A stretch of DNA of 64,000 nucleotides, taken from NCBI RefSeq assembly GCF_030123105.1, contig NZ_CP126095.1, positions 3,658,001-3,722,000 on the forward strand. Direction: 5' to 3'. Numbering within the stretch: position 1 is the stretch's first letter; each line of letters starts with the position of its first letter. This DNA comes from Paenibacillus sp. G2S3. GTDB lineage: Bacteria; Bacillota; Bacilli; Paenibacillales; Paenibacillaceae. The position numbers were made by a program, and so were the translations under genes. The notes below the pieces were generated by a model. That model was not told the origin of the DNA. It was given only the letters and a program-made list of their open reading frames with translations, and did no database searches. Positions 33,242 to 41,722 of the stretch are shown here, piece by piece.

Positions 33242-34681
33242 TTATTTAACCGCTATTCGAGTGCCATTTATAATTATTGCTTTAACTTTGGTAATATCTA
33301 AAGGCGCTTTCGTATCCCAACTTGAATTGAAGGTATGTTTATCAGGGTTTTGGCTTCCTCCACCACCTTCCAATGGGATAATACCGTCTACTGTTTCAAT
33401 TTCAAGTAGCATATCACTGACCATGAAATTCTCACCTTTATAGGTACCGATTACTTGTAATCCTAAAGGACTGAGGGTTATATATTCAAAAAGATGACCT
33501 TCAACTGAAATATCATTTTTCCAAGTACGTAAATTGGCAGTTGACTCACTTGAATTTGCCGCCACCTTCCAGTTGCCTTCAACCCCAGAATAAACGGAAC
33601 CAGTATAATAAAGAGTGTATTTACTAAGATTCTCACTGCTTACAGGAAATATAAATTCTTCATATTTATATTTAGCGTCATCATAATCGTTATTTTCAAG
33701 ATCAAGAAGGTTATTTTTCTTATCACTGAGAAAGACCAAACTATAATCATTGGAGATTAAATTACCGTCTGGATCCTTTAGAGAAAGCATGGCATCACTA
33801 GGACCAAACTCTTTATTAAAAATTTTCCCTATCTGCACATGCAATTTTCCATCTATAATACCGACATTTGAAACCCATTGATCTTTTTCACCATGGGGCA
33901 TGGAAGCATAATCCCCTGGCATAAGTGCCTCTGTTAATGAACTGAGGTCACTTGGTAAATTACTGCCCCCCCAAATCTGTGCTTTTTCAATAGCAATCGT
34001 TTCTACATCTTCAATTCCTGTAAGGGATACGGAAATGGGTTCGTCTTTATAGGCTTTTTCGTTAAAATAAATAAGGAAACTGCCAAGCTCCAACGGATCT
34101 GTTAATGGTGTGTCTGGATCAGCCGTTATATTAAACTCATAATAAATGGTATTCGTATCTTTATTAAAATTAAGCATTTTTTGTTTCCATGACATGCTGG
34201 CTGATAAAACTTCGTCTCCACTTTTGGCTCCCTCTTTTGTTGGTGAATGCATTTTTACATTGAATCCGTCTCTAAAATCAGTTTGTTCCGTCAATCGGTT
34301 TTGACCTGTTCTATCCTGAAGAGATAGGTATATAATCGCCCTATTATCATATTTCTGTGCACCGATAACCTCCATGCGAATTCCTTCGTCCTCACTATAG
34401 ACTCCTACTGGTTCAACAATATTACCAAAATCAGGATTAAACCTCTTTATAAACCAATCAAAACTCCCAAAAGAGGAAGCAGTTGCACTAGTAACTAATA
34501 CGAACGATATCGCAATAGCTGCAATTGTTGACCTTGTCCACCGTTTGCGGTGTCTAGCAGGCATGTCAGCACTACCTTCATACAATCGGCTTTTAACCTG
34601 TTCTGCAAGTTTACTTGAATCAACCGTAATTTGGGAAAACATTTCATGTATATGTTTTTCGTCCATATTAAATTTGCCCAT
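33242..34681 (-). CDS. DUF4179 membrane protein, probable anti-sigma factor
   Basis: About 479 residues. The cytoplasmic N-terminus (about 1-55) is followed by one membrane segment (about 56-76, STIAAIAISFVLVTSATA) and a large extracytoplasmic DUF4179 domain. The ATG at 34681 overlaps the sigma gene by 14 bases and has AAAGGAG 7 bases upstream. Its position directly after an ECF sigma gene indicates an anti-sigma that releases the sigma factor on an envelope signal. The signal is unknown. Confidence 0.8.
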   Translation of the reverse strand: MGKFNMDEKHIHEMFSQITVDSSKLAEQVKSRLYEGSADMPARHRKRWTRSTIAAIAISFVLVTSATASSFGSFDWFIKRFNPDFGNIVEPVGVYSEDEGIRMEVIGAQKYDNRAIIYLSLQDRTGQNRLTEQTDFRDGFNVKMHSPTKEGAKSGDEVLSASMSWKQKMLNFNKDTNTIYYEFNITADPDTPLTDPLELGSFLIYFNEKAYKDEPISVSLTGIEDVETIAIEKAQIWGGSNLPSDLSSLTEALMPGDYASMPHGEKDQWVSNVGIIDGKLHVQIGKIFNKEFGPSDAMLSLKDPDGNLISNDYSLVFLSDKKNNLLDLENNDYDDAKYKYEEFIFPVSSENLSKYTLYYTGSVYSGVEGNWKVAANSSESTANLRTWKNDISVEGHLFEYITLSPLGLQVIGTYKGENFMVSDMLLEIETVDGIIPLEGGGGSQNPDKHTFNSSWDTKAPLDITKVKAIIINGTRIAVK

Positions 34682-35204
34682 AGTTAGACTCCTTTCTACC
34701 ATATGCAATATTAAGATATTTAACTATTTTATCTTTAGCCCGTTGATATTGTTTGCGTAATGCAGCTGGAGAACTTCCTGTAAGCTGAGATAGTTCCTCG
34801 TAACTCTGCCCATCCATAATCCGCCCATATAACAAGGCACGTTCCATAGGTTTAAGCTTCTGTAACGCACGAAGCATCTCATCACTCAAACCTTTATCTT
34901 TCTCTGGTAAAACTACTTCACTACGAATATCATGAAAATAATGGATCTTACGCTTTTTTAGTTGATTTAAACAGTGATTATATGTAATTTTGTACAACCA
35001 TGCGGATAGGTTATTGCCATCAAAAATATTCCGATTTTGATAGGCTGAAAGAAAGACTTCTTGTACAATATTTTCTGCTTCATGATAATCACATAGAATC
35101 GCCGTTGCATAGCGAAGGAGTTTTTCACCATAGAGATTGATTATCTCTTCCAGTTCATCTTCTCCGCCATTAACAAACCTTTTTCCAATGTCTATTTCCT
35201 CCAT
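34668..35204 (-). CDS. ECF RNA polymerase sigma factor
   Basis: 178 residues, normal for sigma-70 group IV. Region 2 spans about 25-90 (AENIVQEVFLSAYQN, then LSAWLYKITYNHCLNQLKKRK). Region 4 spans about 115-165 (LKPMERALLYGRIMDGQSYEELSQLTGSSPAALRKQ). AAGGAGGTGAGC precedes the ATG. It is co-transcribed with the DUF4179 anti-sigma. Its regulon cannot be read from the window. Confidence 0.9.
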   Translation of the reverse strand: MEEIDIGKRFVNGGEDELEEIINLYGEKLLRYATAILCDYHEAENIVQEVFLSAYQNRNIFDGNNLSAWLYKITYNHCLNQLKKRKIHYFHDIRSEVVLPEKDKGLSDEMLRALQKLKPMERALLYGRIMDGQSYEELSQLTGSSPAALRKQYQRAKDKIVKYLNIAYGRKESNYGQI

Positions 35205-35428
35205 AAGCTCACCTCCTTTTATTTTTCAGCCGACTGTACCCTTATAACAGTTCAAAGAGCTGTTTTGTGACATAATTTTTAATTTAATCGATATTTTATT
35301 AATTAAAAATGAAAGTGGATAATACAAGTCGATTTTCACCACCAAGGTATAGCCAGCCCATGTCGGGTACACTAAAAATAGCCAACCCTTTGATAGTAAG
35401 GGGGTTAGCTGTCAATTCCAACAAGTTA

Positions 35429-35912
35429 GATGGAGTTTCTCTTGAAAAAGGAAAGCTGTTGCTTGCACGCTTAGAAAAAGATGTTCCAGAAGAAGCAATG
35501 AATAAAGCCCAAGCCATATTAGTGAATTTTCATCACACATGCAGAGGCAAACCCACATTACGGAACTGGAAAAGGAGCTACTATCTATCGATTTAAGAGT
35601 GATCAATTCTCTTCTTACTACACAAAAATTATTCATACTAATTCAAGGGATGCAATTCATGTTTTGGATGGTTTATTGCACCGTGAGACGGATCTAAACA
35701 TAGAAGAGCATTATACAGATACGGCAGGTTACACAGACCAAATCTTCGGATTGATTCATTTATTAGGATTTAAATTTGCTCAAAGAATAAGAGATTTATC
35801 GGATACAAAATTATTTACAATAGATAAAGCAAGTGAGTATCCAAAATTAGAAGCAATTTTACGTGGACAAATAAATACAAAGGTCATTGAAGAAAAAAGA
35901 GGCATTAGTTAA
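35429..35912 (+). pseudogene. Tn3-family transposase remnant, internally deleted
   Basis: Two fragments in different frames. The first (about 35429-35497) reads GKLLLARLEKDVPEEA, as in Tn3 transposases. After a deletion, the second (about 35526-35912) reads THAEANPHYGTGKGATIYRF, then NSRDAIHVLDGLLHRETDLN and EEHYTDTAGYTDQIFGL, the conserved Tn3 catalytic core, ending INTKVIEEKRGIS. The normal C-terminal part is missing. The stop codon lies inside a dif-like palindrome. No terminal inverted repeats or resolvase were found. Confidence 0.85.
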
Positions 35913-35934
35913 CATATTTTTAATTATGTAAACT
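35907..35934. other. XerD/dif-like palindrome, copy 2
   Basis: Left arm AGTTAACATAT, centre TTTTAA, right arm TTATGTAAACT. The right arm is identical to the XerD half of Bacillus dif as I recall it. The left arm supplies the stop codon of the Tn3 transposase remnant. Confidence 0.65.
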
Positions 35935-35966
35935 TAATGACTCAGTTATTTACATTTTTAAGGAGC

Positions 35967-36009
35967 GGGAACGTTTCATTGCAGAATCTGCGATAAAACG
36001 TTCCCTTTT
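35967..36009. terminator. Strong hairpin, probably bidirectional terminator
   Basis: GGGAACGTTT pairs with AAACGTTCCC, with an inner GCAG/CTGC stem. TTTTC follows on the plus strand. It separates the transposase remnant from the convergent regulator gene. Confidence 0.8.
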
Positions 36010-36023
36010 CACACGAGATTATG

Positions 36024-36980
36024 CTAATTATAAATCCCCTGTAGCAAATTCGCCTGTACTTTCACATATTGTCTCAGTTTCAAAGGTTCCACAATCTCGG
36101 CTTGACCAAGTATCCCCCAAACATTCGTACATGCACTATCATAGCTAAACATATTTACAGTAAGGGTTATTTGATCTCCTTCCTCTACCCTATTCATGAT
36201 CTCCAGCCCGTGTATAGAAGCCTCTCGGCTCTTATTCGTTCTAATTAATACCGGGTAGATCTCTTCCTCTTTACAAGTTTGCTTAAATCCCCTCTCCTGC
36301 TGCTTCCAGTGCCCATCTAAAGAGAAGTCCTGAGGGATAGCATACTCTTCGTCTATAAGCTGCGTAGAGGCGATTCGCTCACATTTAAACGTGCGAATTT
36401 GTTCGACTTCTTCACAGTAGGCTATAAGATACCACTCTTCTTTTTTCACAACAAGACCATAGGGCTGTACTTTCCTGATCGAAATGACTCCGTTAATCTT
36501 GTGGTACTCTATCCATAGTTTATGAGTTCTCCATACGGCAGTTCGAATCACTTCCAGACAATGGATTTCTACACGTTCTGACCACCAAGGCGTATCATCG
36601 AAATAAAATCGTCTTTGTGCCTTCTGGATATCCGCCTGATAGGAAGCGGGTAATGTTTTTTCTAATTTCAACAGGGTTGACTTTAGCTTTAATCCGGACT
36701 GAGTATGACCGCCAGTATGGATCCCCATTCCCGTTAGATATAGATTGATTACATCTTCTCCATGAAGCTGATTTAGGTTAACTGTATACCCGTCCATCAA
36801 GGAGATGCCACCATTCGGTCCCGGCGTAGATAACAGTGGTATTCCAGCTTCAGCAAGTACATCAATGTCTCTATAGATAGAACGTACGGAGGTTTCCAAG
36901 GCTTGAGCTAGGTCATTAGCCTTCATCTTCCCTCTCGATTCCACTAATAATAAAATTGCAATTAAACGGTGCAAGCGCAT
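36024..36980 (-). CDS. WYL-domain transcriptional regulator (YafY family)
   Basis: 318 residues. The N-terminal DeoR-like HTH at about 1-60 (RLIAILLLVESRGKMKANDL, then VRSIYRDIDVLAEAGIPL) is followed by a WYL domain at about 140-225 (VVKKEEWYLIAYCEEVEQIRTFKCERI) and a C-terminal WCX-like part. It is divergent from an oxidoreductase gene with about 110 bases between, so it may regulate that gene. Ligand unknown. Confidence 0.88.
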   Translation of the reverse strand: MRLHRLIAILLLVESRGKMKANDLAQALETSVRSIYRDIDVLAEAGIPLLSTPGPNGGISLMDGYTVNLNQLHGEDVINLYLTGMGIHTGGHTQSGLKLKSTLLKLEKTLPASYQADIQKAQRRFYFDDTPWWSERVEIHCLEVIRTAVWRTHKLWIEYHKINGVISIRKVQPYGLVVKKEEWYLIAYCEEVEQIRTFKCERIASTQLIDEEYAIPQDFSLDGHWKQQERGFKQTCKEEEIYPVLIRTNKSREASIHGLEIMNRVEEGDQITLTVNMFSYDSACTNVWGILGQAEIVEPLKLRQYVKVQANLLQGIYN

Positions 36981-37092
36981 GGCGAGCCTCCAAGATTATC
37001 TTTTTTTTATAGTTTACATCATAATTCTTGCCAAGCTGTTGTCAACAATAGAAGCTTATAATTAGTTCATTACATTAAAGGAGCTGATGCAC

Positions 37093-38028
37093 ATGAATAT
37101 AGGCGTATTGGGAACTGGGTTCGGAGCTTATCACGCGCAGTTATGGACGACAATGGATCGAGTAGACAAAGTAATTATCTTGGGTAGGAACGAAGCTAAG
37201 CTGCAGGAGCTAAAACAATCTTTAGGCGTTGAGATAACTACTCATATTGACGATATTATGCTTGATTCCACCATCGAAGTGATTGACATCTGTTTACCCT
37301 CTAATTTACATAGGCAATATGCTGTTGATGCGCTTAAGCATGGAAAACATGTATTCTGTGAGACACCCGTTTGCTTCAACTTAGAAGATGCCCTTGCGAT
37401 GAAAGAAGCCGAACAACTGTATGATTCGCGAATTCTCGTCAACCAGTTTATTAAATTCGATCCTGCGTACAAATATCTTTATGAAGCGACTCATAATGAG
37501 AAATACGGAAAGCTTTTATCTCTCACCTTAAAAAGAGAAACGCCTCCCTTGTGGGGTGACCTCGGTCTACACGCTATCTTTACAAAGCTGATGATTCATG
37601 AATTGGATTTTGTGACCTGGATGCTGGGGACTATGGAGCTGCACTCGGTTTGGGGAACCGATGGTAGTAAAAGTGATCAAGCCTTAGTACGTGCGATTTT
37701 TCAACAAACTAATGTATCCGTAGAGATCGTTGTATCTTCACAAATGCCGACCTCCTATCCTTTTTCGGTAGGTTTTGAGGCTTATTTTGAACAGGGGAAA
37801 CTTGTCTATCTAGAGAGTGACAACATGAATGGAACTGTTGAAAGCTCATTAATTGAGTATACCAATGTAGGTAAACAAGAACTTTTGTTAGATCCAGTTA
37901 ATCCCTATGAAAAAAGTTTGGAGCATGCACTCCAGTCTCTAGAGGAGGATACTTTGTCGGTCATTGAGTTAGAGGCTGCCATGCAGCCAATAGAATTAGC
38001 CATTTGGATTGGAAAAAAGCTTGTATAA
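37093..38028 (+). CDS. Gfo/Idh/MocA family oxidoreductase
   Basis: NAD(P)-dependent dehydrogenase family, 311 residues. The N-terminal Rossmann domain (IGVLGTGFGAYHAQLW at residues 3-18, then HVFCETPVCFNLEDA) contains the conserved Glu-Thr-Pro variant of the usual EKP motif. The C-terminal domain has LGLHAIFTKLMIHELDFVTWML with the usual His-Asp. The start at 37093 is preferred over 37087 because AAAGGAG then lies 9 bases away. The substrate is probably a sugar or inositol derivative. Confidence 0.85.
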   Translation: MNIGVLGTGFGAYHAQLWTTMDRVDKVIILGRNEAKLQELKQSLGVEITTHIDDIMLDSTIEVIDICLPSNLHRQYAVDALKHGKHVFCETPVCFNLEDALAMKEAEQLYDSRILVNQFIKFDPAYKYLYEATHNEKYGKLLSLTLKRETPPLWGDLGLHAIFTKLMIHELDFVTWMLGTMELHSVWGTDGSKSDQALVRAIFQQTNVSVEIVVSSQMPTSYPFSVGFEAYFEQGKLVYLESDNMNGTVESSLIEYTNVGKQELLLDPVNPYEKSLEHALQSLEEDTLSVIELEAAMQPIELAIWIGKKLV

Positions 38029-38131
38029 TTGTATGAGGAAGTGTAATAACCTTTTTCAGGGGTTTTGTTAATAGGGTGATCATTTGTTGTAGCTTTGATG
38101 TATAGTGGATAAGGTGTGATAATAATTTTGA

Positions 38132-38163
38132 TTTTCTATTGTGAATTTTTCATATGATGAAAT
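38132..38163 (+). repeat. 32-nt dispersed repeat, copy A
   Basis: Identical to 41609-41640 except one base (TTTTCT[A/G]TTG then TGAATTTTTCATATGATGAA and AT). It contains the interrupted palindrome TTTCAT-ATG-ATGAAA. Both copies have the same orientation, downstream of plus-strand genes. Confidence 0.75.
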
Positions 38164-38230
38164 CGCAGAATTTATTTTTATAAGTAAGCACTCTCTGAAC
38201 TTATGATGATTGCAATCAGAAATAAGAAAT

Positions 38231-38258
38231 AGTTAACATAATAATTATTATGTTAACT
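38231..38258. other. XerD/dif-like palindrome, copy 3
   Basis: Left arm AGTTAACATAA, centre TAATTA, right arm TTATGTTAACT: a perfect 28-bp palindrome, 230-odd bases after the oxidoreductase gene and beside a flavodoxin pseudogene. Confidence 0.65.
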
Positions 38259-38288
38259 AGTTTCAGAGAGTCTATTTTCCACACTCGT

Positions 38289-38576
38289 TCACCGCTTCTT
38301 TATCGCAAGTGCAAAACGCTCTATCGTCTCTTTCGATAATCCATTTACACTCTTATTTTTCCCTTTTACCACTCGCAGAACCATTCGATCTAATACAGTC
38401 AACTTCTCTTCGTAAATCTCATCTCCGAACACTTATTTTGTAACTGATTGGTTATACACCCCCTCTGGAAATGAAGACTTGAATTCCTATGTGGCTTGCT
38501 CCCCCTTCGCTCCTACACAAATAAATAAGCCAACACGCTTCTTACCTAGTTCATTTTGATATTTTGATCTTAGATC
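38289..38576 (-). pseudogene. Flavodoxin-domain protein remnant
   Basis: Directly after the TetR gene the minus strand reads EDLRSKYQNELGKKRVGLFI and CVGAKGEQAT, then stop, EFKSSFPEGVYNQSVTK, then stop, VFGDEIYEEKLTVLDRMVLR and KGKNKSVNGLSKETIERFAL. This is the C-terminal half of a flavodoxin/protoporphyrinogen-oxidase-like protein with two in-frame stops and no N-terminal half. TetR regulators often precede such genes, so this was probably the regulator's target. Confidence 0.75.
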
Positions 38577-38579
38577 TTC

Positions 38580-39227
38580 CTACTGTGTTAAAGGCGCACG
38601 GATATCCCTGGTTGCTATTGAAACCATTGAATTCAAATAACAAGAAATCAGTGCTTCGACCTGTTCTTCAGGCAAGTCCTTTTCCACAATCAAACGCATA
38701 ATTAATCCGAACGCAGCGCTCCATATCACTTGAGAAGTAAGCTCTATCGAAGATTCTTTATGTAGTTCTTTCGATTCAAACCTAGAGAGACATTGGCAGA
38801 GCATACCAATCGCTTTACGCTCCTGAGCAGCTCCCTTAAATAGAACAGCTGTGTAACTAAGGACAGCCGGTGTATCGTTCAGCATTACATTACGGTATTC
38901 TACACTTGTGGACAGGGTCATCCTGATCCATTGCTCAAGTGATTGTCTCAAAAGCATCTCTGGTGGCAGTTCATGCTCTGCCTTTCGTTGTACGGACTGA
39001 AGCCCGTCAACCATATCTGTATATTTCTGTTGCAAATATCTCACTACAATTTCATCTTTCCCCTGAAAGTAATGATAAATAATTCCCGGAGAGTACTCGA
39101 TTTTCTCAGCAATTTTGCGGATGGATAGTTTCTCAATACCCTCCTCTGATATCAACGAAGCCGTAGCCTCTAATATCCTTTTCTTCATTTCCTCACGTTC
39201 ACGCATTTGCCGTTGTTCTTTAGTCAT
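38580..39227 (-). CDS. TetR/AcrR family transcriptional regulator
   Basis: 215 residues. The N-terminal HTH domain at about 15-60 (ILEATASLISEEGIEKLSIR, then YSPGIIYHYFQGKDEIV) is followed by a ligand-binding domain. AAGGAG lies upstream of the ATG. The downstream flavodoxin gene is broken, so the regulator may have lost its main target. It may autoregulate; two TTGAACA elements lie in the 40 bases upstream. Confidence 0.9.
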   Translation of the reverse strand: MTKEQRQMREREEMKKRILEATASLISEEGIEKLSIRKIAEKIEYSPGIIYHYFQGKDEIVVRYLQQKYTDMVDGLQSVQRKAEHELPPEMLLRQSLEQWIRMTLSTSVEYRNVMLNDTPAVLSYTAVLFKGAAQERKAIGMLCQCLSRFESKELHKESSIELTSQVIWSAAFGLIMRLIVEKDLPEEQVEALISCYLNSMVSIATRDIRAPLTQ

Positions 39228-39356
39228 CTTGCCGTCTCCTTATAATTTGAACATCGTTTAATCATTGAACACTGTAAATATATTTTGTTATAAAGTTATT
39301 TTCTATATAGTAAGTCACATGCAAATCCTCCAACCTTTAATTTCATATCCAGGCAT

Positions 39357-39388
39357 AAAAAAATCCGCCAGTCCATTTAGACTGGCGG
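39357..39388 (-). terminator. Intrinsic terminator of the YjcZ-type gene
   Basis: Perfect CCGCCAGTC / GACTGGCGG stem with loop CATTTA, followed on the minus strand by a run of seven U (39358-39364). Confidence 0.92.
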
Positions 39389-39413
39389 AACCCTTATTCA
39401 TGAAGTTAAAGGA

Positions 39414-39515
39414 TTACAGACAAAGAGTTTTTGTGATGATAACCAACAGGATAAACAGAACCAAAATAGCTCCTGTGTTAGTAAATCCACCGTATCCTCC
39501 TGCGAATTCGCCCAT
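39414..39515 (-). CDS. YjcZ-family small sporulation membrane protein (33 residues)
   Basis: The ATG at 39515 has AAAGGAGGAG upstream. The peptide starts MGEFAGGYGGFTNTGA, then a single hydrophobic helix ILVLFILLVII. This Gly/Tyr-rich head plus one membrane helix is the YjcZ/sporulation small-protein pattern in Bacillus and Paenibacillus. The function is unknown. It is a single gene with its own terminator. Confidence 0.82.
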   Translation of the reverse strand: MGEFAGGYGGFTNTGAILVLFILLVIITKTLCL

Positions 39516-39586
39516 TTTAACTCCTCCTTTGTAATTGAGTACATCATAAGATATGCTAAATCCCCATCTCTGCTTGGGTATAATGA

Positions 39587-39627
39587 ACAAAAATAGCCCA
39601 ACTATCCCGTTGAGGTTGTTGGGTTAT
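39587..39627 (-). terminator. Intrinsic terminator downstream of the acetyltransferase gene
   Basis: ATAGCCCAAC (39593-39602) pairs with GTTGGGTTAT (39618-39627), followed on the minus strand by UUUUUGUUC. A dif-like site lies between it and the gene. Confidence 0.8.
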
Positions 39628-39635
39628 TCATTATC

Positions 39636-39663
39636 AGTTTACATAATATTGATTATGTAAACT
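39636..39663. other. XerD/dif-like palindrome, copy 4
   Basis: Left arm AGTTTACATAA, centre TATTGA, right arm TTATGTAAACT. Both arms equal the Bacillus XerD half-site. The palindrome extends further on each side (TATC / GATA). Confidence 0.7.
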
Positions 39664-39734
39664 GATAAGTGTTAATCTCTTGAACGGTAAAATAAGCATT
39701 AATTTTTGATGACTACAATATCGCTATTTCCCAT

Positions 39735-40244
39735 TCAAATATTAACCCTATTATTATTTAATGTATTGAAGTATTGGCTCGGATTGCCTTGTGGTGGATT
39801 AAACCGCTCTTGAAATTCTCCATTTGTGTACTCACCAATCACTTTATGCCAGAAATTACGAGCTGGCGTATTCGCGCGTACCTGTGATACCTTCCAGTCG
39901 CCTGGGTACATATCAAACAATTTATGCGCAGCCCAGGTCCCAACACCGCTCCGACGATATTTTTGCATTACAAAAAACTCAGTCATATAAAATTGCCCCT
40001 CAGGGTTACGCAACAAGCGTTCTACCAAAGCAAAACCAGCAATTTGTCCGCCTACTTTGAACAAATACGCAAACTTATTGTTGCCACTACTCCAAAAAGA
40101 TTCTAGTCCCGGATAGGACGGATATATTCCATCTTGGTCTACATCAAGCTCCAGGTATCGTGTGAAATCATATAGATAGAACTGCATTAGTTTACTTATC
40201 GTCTGTTTCCGCTCTCTGGGAACCAGCTCCATTCCAAGTTCCAT
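39735..40244 (-). CDS. GNAT family N-acetyltransferase
   Basis: About 169 residues. Acetyl-CoA binding motif A is visible as TEFFVMQKYRRSGVGTWAAHKLFDMYPGDWKVSQV, with TPARNFWHKVIGEY following. The ATG at 40244 is preferred: AGAGGTG lies 6-7 bases upstream, while the TTG six codons earlier has none. The substrate is unknown. Divergent from xerS. Confidence 0.82.
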   Translation of the reverse strand: MELGMELVPRERKQTISKLMQFYLYDFTRYLELDVDQDGIYPSYPGLESFWSSGNNKFAYLFKVGGQIAGFALVERLLRNPEGQFYMTEFFVMQKYRRSGVGTWAAHKLFDMYPGDWKVSQVRANTPARNFWHKVIGEYTNGEFQERFNPPQGNPSQYFNTLNNNRVNI

Positions 40245-40408
40245 TAGGTGCACCTCTGTCAATTATGTTTACTTCACATCATATAACTTAGTTCTTTCAG
40301 GAGCAAGTTCATCGCTTATAAATAGCTTTAATCCAAGCCCATAGGGGGACAAAACATGATAAGATAGTAGGAAGAAATTATATGCAAACTATGGAAAAGG
40401 TGAATCAC

Positions 40409-41491
40409 ATGAGCGTTCAAAAGAACGATGACCGAAAAAAACTGGATCTAAAGCTACCTCTCATGCCTTGGTTCGTTCAGCAGTTTATTGACTATAAGCG
40501 ACCTGATCTATCCCCATCCACCCTCCTGGAGTACATTCGGGACTATGAGTCCTTTTTCGGATGGCTGCGTGCAGAAGGTCTCTCACAGGCCAGCTCCAAC
40601 ACAGAGATCACGCTACTTGAATTAGAAACCCTGCATATGGATAGTATTGTTGGATACCGCCTGCATCTTACTACCCGAGCAGAGGGAACCAATACACGTG
40701 TAACCGTGTCCCGTAAGTTGTCCGCATTACGCTCTTTGTTTCATTATTTAAGTCAAATTGCTGAGGACGAGAACTTCTATCCGTTGCTTAAACGAAATAT
40801 TATGGCCAAGGTTGAAGTTAAACGAACACATAAACCTAAGGATACTGCTGCTAAATTAAAGGGCAAGATTCTAGAAGATGAGGAACTGCTGGAATTCGTG
40901 GGGTACATTTTCGAAGGATATGGAAGAGATGTTGAAGGAAACAAGCAGGCTTATTATTCCTTTCAATTAAATCGCGAACGCGATGCCTGTATTGCCAGCT
41001 TAATTCTGAATTCTGGCCTTCGTGTATCCGAAGTAGTCAATCTTAACGTGGATGATCTGGATGTTAACAACAAGCTCATTTATGTCACCCGAAAAGGGAA
41101 CAATGATGAAACCTTCAAAACCCCTGTTTATTTTCGAGAACAAGCTAAGGATGATTTAGCCCTTTATTTAAGCCTACGTCAATCCCGATATAAAACGCCA
41201 AAGAGGGAAAAAGCATTGTTTATCGCTTTGCCCAACGGACGACAAGAAGGCAAACGCATGACCAAAAGAGCCATTCAAGAAATGATTATTAAATACGCAA
41301 AGCGCTTTGGTAAGCCCTATCTAACGGTACATAAGCTTCGGCACTCTTTTGCAACAGACTATTATCTGCAAAATGATATTTATAAAACGAAAGAACAGCT
41401 CGGGCATGCTTCCACAGAAACAACCGAAATCTATGCTCATCTAACGGACAAAACGATGTCTGAGGCGATTGAACGCCGTTTGGATAGTTAA
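40409..41491 (+). CDS. xerS: Tyrosine recombinase XerS
   Basis: 360 residues, longer than XerC/XerD (about 300) and matching XerS, the single chromosome-dimer resolvase of streptococci, also found in some Bacillales. Extended N-terminal core-binding domain to about 170. Catalytic residues: Arg in NSGLRVSEVVNL, His-x-x-Arg in [14 protein letters not shown], His in QLGHASTETTEIYAH, and Tyr in EIYAH. AAAGGTG precedes the ATG at 40409. A terminator and the 32-nt repeat follow. Confidence 0.88.
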   Translation: MSVQKNDDRKKLDLKLPLMPWFVQQFIDYKRPDLSPSTLLEYIRDYESFFGWLRAEGLSQASSNTEITLLELETLHMDSIVGYRLHLTTRAEGTNTRVTVSRKLSALRSLFHYLSQIAEDENFYPLLKRNIMAKVEVKRTHKPKDTAAKLKGKILEDEELLEFVGYIFEGYGRDVEGNKQAYYSFQLNRERDACIASLILNSGLRVSEVVNLNVDDLDVNNKLIYVTRKGNNDETFKTPVYFREQAKDDLALYLSLRQSRYKTPKREKALFIALPNGRQEGKRMTKRAIQEMIIKYAKRFGKPYLTVHKLRHSFATDYYLQNDIYKTKEQLGHASTETTEIYAHLTDKTMSEAIERRLDS

Positions 41492-41504
41492 TTTTATTGC
41501 AAAA

Positions 41505-41560
41505 AGCCGGCCATACCCCATCCGATTTTTATGGAAAAGGTGTGGCCGGCTCTCTTTTTA
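41505..41560 (+). terminator. Intrinsic terminator of xerS
   Basis: AGCCGGCCA (41505-41513) pairs with TGGCCGGCT (41543-41551), followed by CTCTTTTTA. Confidence 0.85.
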
Positions 41561-41608
41561 ATGGTTTAGAAAGACTGATCAAATTAGTATTAAAGTTGAA
41601 TGATTGGT

Positions 41609-41640
41609 TTTTCTGTTGTGAATTTTTCATATGATGAAAT
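41609..41640 (+). repeat. 32-nt dispersed repeat, copy B
   Basis: Second copy of the repeat at 38132-38163, one mismatch, same orientation. It lies 118 bases after the xerS stop. Confidence 0.75.
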
Positions 41641-41722
41641 GTTGTAAATAAAGTCGTGGCCTATCAGATGACTAGCTTGTTCCATCGTAGGTTAATGTCA
41701 AAAAGTTCATTTCTCCTATATC

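Larger units (their letters stand above)
38029..38288. other. Non-coding gap with two repeat features
   Basis: No gene seen. It holds the 32-nt repeat at 38132-38163 and a dif-like palindrome at 38231-38258. The palindrome is flanked by a 12-bp imperfect inverted repeat (CTCTCTGAACTT at 38191, AGTTTCAGAGAG at 38259). Confidence 0.6.

Noticed and set aside
35309..35596. Intact 95-codon gene
   Set aside because: Its middle matches a Tn3 transposase segment and the rest is out-of-frame transposase sequence, so it is part of the remnant.
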